NCBI GenBank assembly: GCA_964035575.1
Contig: OZ037848.1
Span: 1,178,001 to 1,242,000 of the forward strand
Origin: Rhynchopus sp. YZ270_cl-10
Taxonomy: Eukaryota; Euglenozoa; Diplonemea; Diplonemida; Diplonemidae
Reading direction: 5' to 3'
Length of the DNA stretch: 64,000 nucleotides
In this document: piece after piece, positions 41,783 through 51,889 of the stretch
Layout: each line of letters opens with the position of its first letter
Position numbering within the stretch: the stretch's first letter is position 1
The notes under the pieces: model-generated
Seen by the model: only the letters and a program-made list of their open reading frames with translations
What the model was told of the DNA's origin: nothing
Databases searched by the model: none
Translations under genes and position numbers: made by a program

Positions 41783-42560
41783 GTGCACGAGAGGCCCATT
41801 CATCTTACAAACCTTTTTTTTTCCCCCTAATTTTTTGTCTCCACAGAAGTTTTTGTTGCAATTTTTTCAACTCTTCCACACAATAGTGGCTACGATGTGA
41901 TGCGCACAAGACGCATTCGCTTCTTTCAAGTATTTCTTCTTCTTCTGCTCCGCCCCCTCTCTTCCCATACCCACCACTCCCCTCCCCCAACAACGTTTGT
42001 ATCTTTTCCCTCCCATTTTTCTATTAAAAAAAGCGATCTGCGTCTATACCTTCCGTACAAAGGCTTCGGCCGAGGTTAGAGTCTGGTGAGCCTCTAAAAA
42101 AAAATGGTGGTACACATTTCGTATTTTAAGTTATTCTTCTCCCCCCTGTGTGTGAGGGTTTTTGTTAAAGGTGACTAAGCATGAGAGGCTTAGGGTTCAT
42201 CTCGCAACATTTTTTTTTTTTGTTCTTCTTTTCAGTGGCCTGCACCTGCAGAGGCGTGTGCAACTTTCAATTTTTATCGTTTTCTTTCACACCTCATCTT
42301 CCCTTACCCCACACCGTTGTCCAGTTGTCCCATCTTTATTTGTTAGAGTGTCAGCGGGATGTGTTATTTCGTTGCAGAAGATGTTATTCGACTGTACAAT
42401 GTAAGACAGCTCAGTATGGCATGCTAACAAAAAAAGAAGGGGGGGTTTGGGCAGACAAAAACCCCCAACTTTTTTCTACCAACGTCCCAAAAAATGATGT
42501 GATTGAAACCGATGATGTAAACACTTCGTAACGACTTAATTAAAAAGAAACGAAAAAAAA
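41783..42560. other. Gap with short repeats
   Basis: T-rich sequence with a good family A copy at 42169-42210 and a weaker one at 41785-41820. Frames of 80-116 codons here are C/T-rich and are not called. Confidence 0.4.
42169..42210 (+). repeat. Family A short repeat
   Basis: AGGTGACTAAGCATGAGAGG, CTTAGGGTTCATCTCGCAAC and a T run: one of the most complete copies. Confidence 0.7.
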
Positions 42561-42574
42561 AAATCCCCACTCTC

Positions 42575-42840
42575 GTCACCAAGTCCTGGGCTGGACGTTA
42601 AATTGCATCCGGGGGCCCTTTTGTGGCACTTCCTCCTGAAACTCTATGAAGGTCTACCTGAGGGTGAATGATGCTGGGACGGCTTCCCCTTACAGTGAAA
42701 AGGCCGTAGTGGGTGGTTAGGTGTCTCCGTAATGGCAAGCCACTCCCAAAAAGGAGAGAAACGGCACAGATATCACCGGATATCTGGATTTCCTCGTGGA
42801 GCTACCACAGCACTAAGCGAGGAAAGTCCTCAAGTAAAAA
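42575..42840 (+). ncRNA. Candidate structured RNA or SINE-like unit
   Basis: A compositionally balanced island of about 265 bases amid T/A runs. It has many short stems: GTCC...GGAC, ACGGCTT...AGGCCGT, CTCC...GGAG, GATATC...GATATC and TTTCCTCG...CGAGGAAA. It ends in an A-rich stretch, as a retroposed RNA would. No long frame runs through it. I cannot match it to a named RNA; GAGGAAAGTC recalls an RNase P motif but the rest does not. Confidence 0.35.
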
Positions 42841-42870
42841 AAAAAGAAAATTAAAACACAGCTTTTTTTA

Positions 42871-42915
42871 AAAGGTGACTAAAGCGAGGCTAAGGTTCAT
42901 CTTATAAACTTTTGT
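42871..42915 (+). repeat. Family A short repeat
   Basis: AAGGTGACTAAAGCGAGGCT, AAGGTTCATCTTATAAACTT. Confidence 0.6.
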
Positions 42916-43265
42916 ATTTTTTTTATTTTGCTTTCGATCATACCATACACAACGAAGAATATGCGTGGTGAACACATAAAAGGTGATTTCACGTTTATTT
43001 CTTTTGTTTCTTTTTTCCTTCTTCCTAATGCGCATATCTTCTTGGGGTGTGCCGCACTGCGACAGCCTTCCAGCCTGTAAAGGCTACCTGAACGGAATCT
43101 TCTTTGGAGATGCGGGTGCATGTGCATGTGATGCACATTCATCTTTCAAGTTTATTTTTTTACAGATGTGCACTGAAACCCCCTGGTTACCCCCCATCCA
43201 GAGAGCTGTTTGCACTCCCCTTTTTTGGTGAGGCTTTTTAACTTCTCCCGCTTTCTTTTATTTTA

Positions 43266-43322
43266 TTTTTTGGTACACTGTCATGAGAGGGCGTTGTATT
43301 TCAAGTCGAATATTTTTTGTTG
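43266..43322 (+). repeat. Family C short repeat
   Basis: TTGGTACACTGTCATGAGAG, GGCGTTGTATTTCAAGTCGA and a T run. Confidence 0.6.
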
Positions 43323-43590
43323 GTGCAATGTAAATTTGCAAAAAATATTTATAGTTAAGGACGGGGACATGGGGGCTGGGGGGGAGTGAAGTGAAGTGAA
43401 CAGACAAACAACGAAAAAACCAGACCTCCCACTATTCCCTTATTTTTGAACGTTCTCCCTCCGCAACACACTGTTGATCATGCTCGGACAACACATACCC
43501 ACCTATCATGAACACCATCTGGGGACTTGACATCATCCCGACGACATACTATGCAATTCAACTGATGCTGTGACGATACCGATTGTGATC

Positions 43591-43630
43591 AAGATAACTA
43601 AGCAACGAGAGGCTTAGCTTCATCCCTGAT
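43591..43630 (+). repeat. Family A short repeat
   Basis: AAGATAACTAAGCAACGAGA, GGCTTAGCTTCATC. Confidence 0.6.
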
Positions 43631-43641
43631 AATTCTTTTTG

Positions 43642-43692
43642 AAAACTTGGTGGCATTTAGTATAGCCACCCTAAGAGCGTGATACACTATCT
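43642..43692 (-). repeat. Family B short repeat, reverse orientation
   Basis: On the minus strand it reads CTCTTAGGGTGGCTATACTA, AATGCCACCAAGTTTTCAAA. It is the only clear reversed copy. Confidence 0.55.
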
Positions 43693-43780
43693 TTTTGTTC
43701 CTCTTCTGCTTCATACATTTTACCTCAGCAACACCCCCTCACAGATTATCAAAACCCCCTCTCTTCGCACACCCCTGATA

Positions 43781-43815
43781 CCTAAGCCTAGAGGGCTTAG
43801 GTTACAACTCCCTCT
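43781..43815 (+). repeat. Family A short repeat
   Basis: CTAAGCCTAGAGGGCTTAGG, TTACAACTCC; a CTAAGCC/GGCTTAG hairpin. Confidence 0.55.
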
Positions 43816-43907
43816 TCATTCAACCCTAACACCCATCCCCATATTGGGGAGACGTACACGTGCTTGTCTTTGAGAGGGTTTTATTGCATTTGAACCCCTT
43901 TTTTGCT

Positions 43908-45650
43908 ATGCTGTGCGATGCTTCCACACAGACGGTTGAGTCTGCGGTATTGCAACCTTCAGCACAGCCTCACATTCGACAAAACGATGTTTCAACACAG
44001 TGTTATTACCACCAATCACGTCGTCCCGATAACAACGCGCATTTAGTGCACAGACAGAAGGGGCCCACTCCGGTAGAGAATCTCAAACAGATTGCACCGC
44101 TGTTGGAGACTGGGTCTTTGTATATCCGAGAGCTTTCCAAAACGACGGCACGGCGGAAGAATTTGGAATGGCTCAGATACGCCTTTATTACGAGAGCGGG
44201 GAGGCAGCTGTTGTGGCCGCCGTTGTTGGACGCCACGAGGGGGATTGAGAGGTGGCATAGGGTGGTGTGTGTGGATTGGTTGTGCGAAGTGGCGGCGGGG
44301 TTTCGGTTGAGGAGTCGGACGTTGTCACGGTGTGTAGCGATCTTCGATGATGCGCTCAGGAGGATGGGGCCGAAGAAGGCGCATCTTCAGCGGTATGCGA
44401 TCACGGCGTTGGTGCTGTCTGCGAAGATGGAGGAAACGCATTCAATAAATGTGCGTGACTACGCAGACATGACCTGCGGGGTCTGCACCATGCAAGACGT
44501 GCTTGAGACCGAAATGGAGCTCCTCACCGCCTGCGGCTTCGACGTCCTCCCCCCCTCCACCTGCGACTACCTGCAGAGCCTGCTCTGCCTGCTCGACCTC
44601 GCGCAGGACCCCTTCGTTGCGCTGCTCTCGGAGTACGCGGCGGAGACGTTCCTGTACGACCCTGCCTGTAGCCAGCTAGCGCCGCACAGTCTCGCATGTG
44701 CAGCCATCTCCATTGCAACAGGAGGCAAGCACGATGCATACCTGACAGACCTCTCCACGTATCTGTTCGAGGAGGATTGGGAGGTATGTGGCAGTGGGGT
44801 TGGGGGTGTTGGGGGGTGTGTGTAGGTGGGCATATTCATCTTTGAACTGTTCTTTGGGGATTTGTGATAGTATTCCAGACGCGTCTTGTGATTCTACGCG
44901 TGATGGCTAAACCATTTTATTTGAGATGGTTGTTTGCTAGGTCACAACAGGCCGCTCGTAGGGAGTGTATATGGCCAACTTCACTTTCTCGGTTTATGTG
45001 TCACGTCTTACTTTTCAAATGCTTCCTCCATTATTACAGAACGCACGTGCAGCCGCAGTCAATGCCTTTGAGGAGTGCCACGTACACGACTTCCAGCGCG
45101 TCGTCAAGGGCAACACACGGGAGGTAACTATGGCAACGAAGGTGTGCACTGCCCCCCCTCCCCCTGCCCTCATTAACCTTTTTTGAAAGCCGTCCTGGTG
45201 GTCGATGTTAAAAAATCGGACACTTTTAGAACATATGAGCCACTCACTTTTTGGGGCCTATTTTCGGCCCAAAAATTTCCCTAAAATCCGGGGTTGTAAC
45301 ATTGACCCTTATCTCCCCCTTTACATCGATGTCAATACTCTCCTTTACCCTGAGCATTGTGGGAATATGACAAACCCCGACCTTAACCCCCTTTCCACTA
45401 TGCACAGGCAAGACACAAGAGGGTGCTGACCACGAGCCAGCAAGCTGCAGACACGACACGTGTGAAGAAGCGACTCCGTGAGGACACTGAACAGACAGAA
45501 TCGTCCGACTTCGTCACGACTCCAGCCTCGACGCGTGTGGACACCCTAGTCAGTGTTACAGAGACGTCTGCCGGAGACAGAACTTGTGCCGGCACTTCTG
45601 AAGACGCAAATGCCCTCAGCCCCGCGCGCAAACGCTACAAAACCGGCTGA
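43908..45650 (+). CDS. Cyclin-like protein, three exons
   Basis: Exons 43908-44783, 45040-45123 and 45408-45650 join in phase to 400 aa. The start at 43908 is chosen over an upstream in-frame ATG because the bases before it belong to a degenerate family C repeat and a T run. The cyclin N-box is clear: WHRVVCVDWLCEVAAGFRLR (Trp116 on), then TLSRCVAIFDDAL, then QRYAITALVLSAKMEE with the Lys173 and following Glu typical for CDK contact. The second cyclin fold follows at about 205-320. The tail is hydrophilic with KKRLRED and ARKRYKTG as possible nuclear signals. It should bind and activate a CDK. The subtype (A/B/D/E-like) cannot be assigned from what I see. Confidence 0.85.
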
Positions 45651-46063
45651 GCAACGACACCTTCTCGCGAAGAGGAGGAGGAGGGCGATGCGCCGAAAGG
45701 GAAGGGGCAGATCAAGGCTAACGTACTCTCAAGTTTCTTTGTTTTTAATAGAAACTCTTTTCATAGGTTTTTGAGCTCTCTGTAATCACAAACCCACCTC
45801 TCCCCCTTAGCCCTTGCTTTGGCATTTGTTTGTTTTTTGTTATTGTACATAACATTGTCGAGCCTGGGTGATTGTAGATATTATTTAACAAAAAAAAAGA
45901 AGAGGAAAAAAAACACACATAACGAAAACCTACCAACTTTTTGAATTTGAAGAAAAAATAAAAAAAACAAAAAAAAAATAAAACAAACATGTTCATATCG
46001 ATTCCCGTTCCTTTGTACGTTTTGCACCTAGTGCAACAAACCCCCCCTACCCATTCTTTGTAT

Positions 46064-46108
46064 AAGGTGACCAAGCACGAGAGGCTTAGGGTCATCTTAG
46101 AAACTTTT
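46064..46108 (+). repeat. Family A short repeat
   Basis: AAGGTGACCAAGCACGAGAG, GCTTAGGGTCATCTTAGAAA, CTTTT. Confidence 0.7.
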
Positions 46109-46238
46109 CTTTTTATTTCATTATTATTTTTTACTGTGAAAAAACAAAACACTTACTTTCACTCTTTTCTTTTAGAACTCACCCTCCTGGCAGATGTACA
46201 TACACACTGTGCAGTACATCTGTCAATCTTTTTTTATA

Positions 46239-46298
46239 TGCTTTCATCCGGATGGCTGGCATCGTACGTGGGTCAGTCGGAGGTGCCTGCATTAATAA
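46239..46298 (+). repeat. Family E repeat, copy 2
   Basis: TGCTTTCATCCGGATGGCTG and, after an insert, GGTCAGTCGGAGGTGCCTGC. Confidence 0.6.
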
Positions 46299-46740
46299 CT
46301 TCACTTTTTTATTTCCCCCACCTAGAGCAACAAATTCCGACACCCCTTTGGCAAGGCTTTATCTAAAACCTTCTTATTTTAAGCTAGGCACACTTCAAAA
46401 AACCCCCTTTTTTTTATTCTAGATTTGCTTTTTTTTTTTTTTTTTTTTTTGATTTGCACTTCGGGCTCCTTAGTTCGATTTTCTCGCAGTGTGCTTTTGT
46501 GTTCTCAATACCTCAATATCTCTTGTGTCTCATTGGCTTCTTTGCCGTTGGCGCTGACGTGGCCCATAAAGAGAAGATTGAGCGAGCAATAACCTCAAAT
46601 TCCTGTCAGTTTCGTTAAAGGCACGATGTCCTAGAAACGATAAAGTAAGGAACGACTATCGTTTCTTACCCTTTTCTTGGTTACCGGAACCCAAAGGTGA
46701 AAAGGCGTCGGTTACAAAACCTCTTATTTTCCCCTCACAG

Positions 46741-46802
46741 TGTACTGGTCACGCACCAAGGTATACAGTCGTGAGAGGGATTTTCTGAGGTGTCTGACTT
46801 TT
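46741..46802 (+). repeat. Family C short repeat
   Basis: TGTACTGGTCACGCACCAAG, GTATACAGTCGTGAGAGGGA, then a T run. Confidence 0.6.
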
Positions 46803-46967
46803 TTTTATCGCTCCTTTTTCTGGTGCGTCCGTAGAAGCGTTCCTTTTATTTGTGGAGTCAGGCCAGCTTATTGCGGGAGAGCTGCCACATCTAGGGGGTG
46901 AGATGTGCTGCCTGTAAATAATTTCTCGAATCCGCATTGCACTTCGCGGTAGCCGGACCGATAGATG

Positions 46968-47034
46968 GACCACTCACGTCCCACCCTTTGCATGAGCTCG
47001 ACTGAGTTGCGCTTTTGCACGTTTCAGCTACTCT
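46968..47034 (+). repeat. Family D repeat, copy 2
   Basis: Same 67-nt unit as at 23699-23765, with no internal difference that I can find. The two sites are 23 kb apart. Confidence 0.85.
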
Positions 47035-47430
47035 TTTTATGCACTTTCAACTTCCTTTTTTTTTTCTCTCGTTTTTTTTTTTTTTTGAAATATTCAAAAT
47101 AGACATCGTCTGTGCGCCTTCTCCAGGAAGAGCACAGATCCCCACCTTTTGGTAGTGTCAGTGTACCTTTTGGTGGGGGGGTGAGGTGTCGATGCAATAA
47201 TATAAAAATAAAGTGTTCCAGCTCATCTTTTAAAGGTTTTTGGGCCTGGAGTTTGTTGCCCTTTCCCCCCGTTCTTTTTTGGAGCTCCTTTCTTAGGTAA
47301 CGAAGCGCTGTGTGTGGCTTAGTTTTAAAAAAAAGGTTCAACTTTTTTTTGTGTATTTTTAATTGGAACAGTAGCGTTCCCCCATAGCTTCCCTTTTTAA
47401 ATTTTTTGTTGTATGTTTTGCTGTACAATA

Positions 47431-47468
47431 CGAAGCAAGATTGAGGCTTCGGTTCATCTGACAAAATC
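47431..47468 (+). repeat. Family A short repeat
   Basis: CGAAGCAAGATTGAGGCTTC, GGTTCATCTGACAAAATC. Confidence 0.55.
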
Positions 47469-47892
47469 TTTACTTTATTCAAAAAAAAAAAAAAGCCTGA
47501 TTTATTTAAAATCAGTTTTAAAACATCACACACAAAAAAATGAGTAATACAGTACACAAGAGATTACCCATGATTCACACATACACATAACAAAGAGTAT
47601 CATTGTTTTTGTATCGCACAGATGTATCGTCCTTCCGCTTAGCTTTTGGCGAATGTTTTCTTTACAATTTTTGCCGTGCTTTTAATTTTTATCACTCAAA
47701 GAAGCCCCCCTTTTGCGTGAGCGATGGTTTTTCCGCACTCATTAGTGTCAGCGCACTATGACATTGTGGAAGAGTCATCGCATCTACGTTTTTTTTGTCT
47801 CACAGTTTAACCGTCTCATCCCTACTATTTTTTTTTTTTACTATCAACTTCACTTTTTTTTTTGTACTAAATAGGTGTCGGGGACTGCGTGG

Positions 47893-47962
47893 TTGGTACA
47901 CCGATCATGCACCAAAAAGGTACACTGTCACTAGAGGGCTTTATTCCAAGCCATTTTTTTTT
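47893..47962 (+). repeat. Family C short repeat
   Basis: CCGATCATGCACCAAAAAGG, TACACTGTCACTAGAGGGCT, TTATTCCAAGCC and a T run. Confidence 0.65.
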
Positions 47963-48527
47963 TAAATCCGCCCCCCTTTCACAATAGTTTTCGCCATGCT
48001 TCACGCTTTCATTAAAAAAACCCCCTTTTTCCAGAACCTTCTGCAGTACAGGAGGTACGTTGTACCTGTAATCCATTCGAACACACAAGCTCATCTCATC
48101 CATTTGGGGTGTGTGTCTGCACTTTTTTTTTTCTCCCCCCCCCCATCTCCCTCTCCCTTTAGAAGTCTCTCTTTCCCGGCTCTCATGACGCTGGGTTGTA
48201 CCTGTAGTCAGCGGAGTGTTTTTCATAATGGTTTTTTTTTCCTTTTTTGTCTCCCCCTTTTTTGTTCAAGCTCCCGACAACTTTCAAGTTGTCTTTATTT
48301 TCCCAGATTGCCGAATGCTCTCTATTCCCCCACACCCCTTTTAACTGTACAAGAAGAAGAAAAATACAAACGAAAGCAAAAAAAAAAAAAAAGAAAAAAA
48401 ATAACCCTCGTCTCCCCCTTCCTCAGATATGGCTCAGTCCACAGAACCAAAAATAAAATAAAATAGGAAACCTCACCCTCCCCCTTTGCCTGTTTCATTG
48501 ACATAACTGTCTTTAAGGTCTATGAGA

Positions 48528-48562
48528 TGACTAAGCACGAGAAGTCATCTTATAAACTATTT
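48528..48562 (+). repeat. Family A short repeat
   Basis: GATGACTAAGCACGAGAAGT, CATCTTATAAACTATTT. Confidence 0.55.
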
Positions 48563-48705
48563 TTTCGTACACCAAAATTGCGAACTCCATAACTTGGAGA
48601 AAATGAAGTTCTCCTGATAACCCCTCCTCATAGTTCACATCGCACAAAGCTGATTCTGAATGACACCTTCACAAAAGTTTGACCAAGCACATGAATTCCT
48701 CCGTT

Positions 48706-48930
48706 TCATGGGCTTCTCGGTGTAACATCCAACTCCGCTTCCTCAGCCTGTCGGTGATGATGGTCACCCCTGCAGTTTCCCGAAGGCGTTGTTGAAGTGC
48801 GTCGCAAGTTCTTCGTGTCCTCCATCGCGCACATCGTCACTGCCAAAGGGACGATGTTGCTGTTTGCATCCTTGGTCACAGCAATGAGGAGCATACATTG
48901 TGTCAAATGGCACCCAGCTCGGGAAGGCAG
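48706..48930 (-). pseudogene. MULE-type DNA transposase fragment
   Basis: A minus-strand frame reads AGCHLTQCMLLIAVTKDANS followed by NIVPLAVTMCAMEDTKN. This matches the MULE transposase core pattern DGxH...LLxAVxxDANNxIxPLAxAxxExE around the second catalytic Asp. Only about 60 residues are seen; neither the rest of the transposase nor terminal repeats were found, so it is a remnant. Confidence 0.5.
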
Positions 48931-49193
48931 TGGCGGAACGACCTGCTGGTTTCGGGGAATGCGACGAATGAGCGGCGGAAGTGCTTCATTGGGGAGGTTC
49001 CTTTTCCGCCACCCTGTTCTCCTTCTCGTAGTTGCTGTAGGTGTCAGGGGTTACCGCACTCTCAGGCGGTTCAGGTATTATTTGATGCCGATAAGCGCCA
49101 AACTACCCTATTACTTCACAACACCACAACCCCCTTTCAGATGGCCTAGAGGGGCAACCCCACCCATCTCCATACCCCCCATCCCCTCCCTCA

Positions 49194-50096
49194 ATGAAGA
49201 GATCCGCTCCGTCTGCAGGGAAACCCAATGCAGAGAGCACGCAGGAAGGGGCGTCTCTAAAGGCACAGTGGGCAGAGGATGCTGTGGTCATGGAGGCGCA
49301 TGCCGTGCGGTGGGAAGGCGAGGTGCGATCTGCGCTGTCACAGATTGCATACGCAAAACGCTTCGTGACCGACACTGCGGCTGGTGAGTGGCGGCGTTTT
49401 GGCCGCTTCGATATGGCGCTCTACGAGTGTTCCGAGTACACCCAGGCTATTGCACAGCGCGTCGCCCAATTTCGATCTGAGCAAACCACCGCCCTGCGTC
49501 TTGCCGACCTTGCAGCAGGGTTCGAACTGACGAACATCTGCACTCTAGGGGTTCAACAGCAATACACCGCACAGCTTCGTGCAATAGAAACATTAGTGGC
49601 CGAGGTGGAAACCCAGTTGGAACGTCTCAAAGCAATGGATTTAGAACACATCTGCAAGGTCGCAGCAATAAACGAAGACCGGCAGGATGATCAAGCACCG
49701 CCACAGCAACAGACAGAGGAGCTGCCGGAGGCAAAGCGGGTGCAAGACCCTGCCCTCCGGCGCTACGTTACTACATCACTTCGGAGCACACTGCTTCCGG
49801 ATTATGAAGCTCCGATGGAAAGTTCTGATGCGTTGCACAAGGCGTTGCTGCAGTACCGTATGCTGTGTTTCTTGGAGACAGAGGTGGAAGGGGGTGGTGG
49901 TGAAGGTGGCGCTGCTGTGCATGCCCAGCGAGCATGCGCAGTTGCGGACTACGCGCGGGACCTAGAGAAAGCGGCAGGGGCAGTGCTCGCACAGGATGCA
50001 GTAGCAGACACGGCGCTTGCAGTGCAGCAGCACCTTGTGGGGGTGTCGTACCGATCGCTGGAGGCAGCAACAAATCGGAGGGAGGGGAGAGAGTAG
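49194..50096 (+). CDS. Hypothetical coiled-coil protein (300 aa)
   Basis: Intronless frame with base and codon use like the known genes around it. Residues 30-175 are helix-rich with heptad-like spacing (YTAQLRAIETLVAEVETQLE). Residues 180-300 are also mostly helical with a Gly-rich insert near 240. No membrane segment or signal peptide. A CTTTCAG and further AG sites lie 30-60 bases upstream. I recognise no family. The next gene follows after 251 bp on the same strand. Confidence 0.6.
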   Translation: MKRSAPSAGKPNAESTQEGASLKAQWAEDAVVMEAHAVRWEGEVRSALSQIAYAKRFVTDTAAGEWRRFGRFDMALYECSEYTQAIAQRVAQFRSEQTTALRLADLAAGFELTNICTLGVQQQYTAQLRAIETLVAEVETQLERLKAMDLEHICKVAAINEDRQDDQAPPQQQTEELPEAKRVQDPALRRYVTTSLRSTLLPDYEAPMESSDALHKALLQYRMLCFLETEVEGGGGEGGAAVHAQRACAVADYARDLEKAAGAVLAQDAVADTALAVQQHLVGVSYRSLEAATNRREGRE

Positions 50097-50347
50097 TGTG
50101 GTTAGAATTTGAGATGAGGGGGTGCATTGTGTTTCTTGCGTTTTTTTTTTTCTTTTGCGACAATTGCTTCTGCGTTGTTGGGAGAAGTGTGTGCCAACGT
50201 ACAAACATACCCGAGATGAAATTCTCTGTGCTTTCATACTGCACCTCACATCACTCAAAACCCCCCCACACAGCACAGCACAACACACAATGGTTCTCTG
50301 ACCGGGCTCCCTTTGCGGAATCACCTTAACCAAAGAAGCCTATCTCA

Positions 50348-51616
50348 ATGGCCTCCTTTCTCCTCCCGAAGCAGACCTTAGTGTCCCTTGCAGAGGGGCG
50401 GCTTGAGTTTCCTTGCATCACAGATGGCATAACGACTACCCCTTGCCTTCCATTCCTTCGTACTACCCCCACTGAGACGATGCAAACTGACAGTGCTGAC
50501 TGCATCACCGCTTGCGCAGCGTTGGTCTGGGAATCTACCGTCCACAGAGACACAGAAAGGGTTTGCCACCTTCACCTTTCGCGCCGTTTTGCGGCAGAAT
50601 GCCTGCAAAACGAGATGACCCTCAACCTAACTCTCTCCACTACCAACACCACAGAACAAATCTGTCTCTGCACCGTCCCCTCCAGCTTGCGGCCGCTCCT
50701 TTTATCCTCCCCTGGGGATTTTGTAAATATTGTGGTCCCTGATCCATTGCGGAGTCTAGAGGAGGGGCTGCCTGATGCTTCGGTATCTGCGACGCTTGGG
50801 GCTGTTTGTATACCTAGCAAATCCTTCAAGAAAAGGTGTGTCAAAGCGTTACGTGGTGCAGTGCGAATGGAGGAAAGTGTAGTGGAAGCAGCTTGGACAT
50901 TGCAAGGAGTGGATGTGGTGGTACCGCTTGGCCCCGACTGCAGAATTGCCCAGGCACTGCGTGGGGTGGGGATTGCACAGAGAACGTTCCCTTTTGATTG
51001 GGTGCGGTCCGCTTCTATTGAGGTTGTGTTGGGCAATATCAGGGGCAATACAGAGGCAACCCCGATTCCTCTTGAATGGTGTGGTGGCAACGCATTTCAA
51101 AGCGGTGGGGTGGAGTTGCGACATACCCAGTTGTGCGGGGTGGTCAGCAGTCACCACGGTGCGGAGTGTGCTGCGGTGCAGTTCAGAAGGAGAATTGAAA
51201 GGCTCCGTGATGTTCTATTGTCACATCCACAAATGGTAGTGTTTATGGCGTCAGACAGAGACGATGAGGTACATCCATTTACCGTTGATGGAAAAGGGTT
51301 GGGAGTGTGGCAGGTGGCTCATGAAGAGGTGGTCAGTATTGCGACGTTCTTTGAGAAGATCTGTGGTGTGCTATCCGAGGCGGTGTTGTTTGTGTTCAAG
51401 TGTGGAGCGGGAGGGGGTGGTGTTCGGTTTGAAACCTTCGGCCCGCGTTTTCTCTGTTGTACAGTGTACGTCGAAGCAGATATGAAAACCTCAACAGCTG
51501 ATGTCAATGCAATCCAACAGGCGCTCCCAAATCTTATTCTCAAAGAAGAAGAAAAAAATCGAAAAACAAAAGAAACAGGACTATATTTACACGAAAGCGA
51601 GCCAATAATAGGATAA
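50348..51616 (+). CDS. DUF1796-like putative papain-like cysteine peptidase
   Basis: Intronless, 422 aa. Residues 193-235 carry the signature of the DUF1796 family: PLGPDCRIAQALRGVGIAQR with Cys198, then TFPFDWV (Asp217, Trp218). Downstream are CGVVSSHHG (His269/His270) and QFRRRIERLRD, in the places where family members have a His and the RR..RF motif. The family is annotated as possible papain-like peptidases on fold grounds; no substrate is known. The first 190 residues are unassigned and end in a basic stretch (SKSFKKRCVKALRG). No signal peptide. It lies 251 bp after the coiled-coil gene and 273 bp before the four-TM gene. Confidence 0.6.
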   Translation: MASFLLPKQTLVSLAEGRLEFPCITDGITTTPCLPFLRTTPTETMQTDSADCITACAALVWESTVHRDTERVCHLHLSRRFAAECLQNEMTLNLTLSTTNTTEQICLCTVPSSLRPLLLSSPGDFVNIVVPDPLRSLEEGLPDASVSATLGAVCIPSKSFKKRCVKALRGAVRMEESVVEAAWTLQGVDVVVPLGPDCRIAQALRGVGIAQRTFPFDWVRSASIEVVLGNIRGNTEATPIPLEWCGGNAFQSGGVELRHTQLCGVVSSHHGAECAAVQFRRRIERLRDVLLSHPQMVVFMASDRDDEVHPFTVDGKGLGVWQVAHEEVVSIATFFEKICGVLSEAVLFVFKCGAGGGGVRFETFGPRFLCCTVYVEADMKTSTADVNAIQQALPNLILKEEEKNRKTKETGLYLHESEPIIG

Positions 51617-51889
51617 AAAAAAGTGAAGAAAAATAATAACAAAAAATAGCATATAAAACGACGTGATGGGTGCCCCCATCTTTGTAGTGCCCACCCCCTT
51701 TCCCCCCCTTTGGTTTCTTATTTACCTTGCGTCGTGTCTTGAATTTTGTATTGTTTGTCTGCACTTCTCCCTTGCCTTCAATCCGTCGACACTGACATGC
51801 GACAAGACCCACTCTCTTGACACCCATCTTAACTTCATAAACACCCCCTCTAGATTCTCCCTTTCCTTTCACAAATTGTACACAAAAAT

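Larger units (their letters stand above)
45651..48705. other. 3-kb gap with short repeats
   Basis: No gene supported. It holds families A (46064-46105, 47431-47465, 48528-48560), C (46741-46800, 47893-47960), D (46968-47034) and E (46239-46298) between long A and T runs. Frames up to 177 codons here are low-complexity. Confidence 0.5.

Noticed and set aside
42800-42840. GAGGAAAGTC as an RNase P RNA core
   Set aside because: Only one short motif fits; other conserved regions are not found. Kept only as an unnamed structured RNA candidate.
46540-46625. AGAGAAGATT motif suggesting a U6 snRNA
   Set aside because: The invariant ACAGAGA box and the rest of U6 are absent; the match is 10 bases and likely chance.
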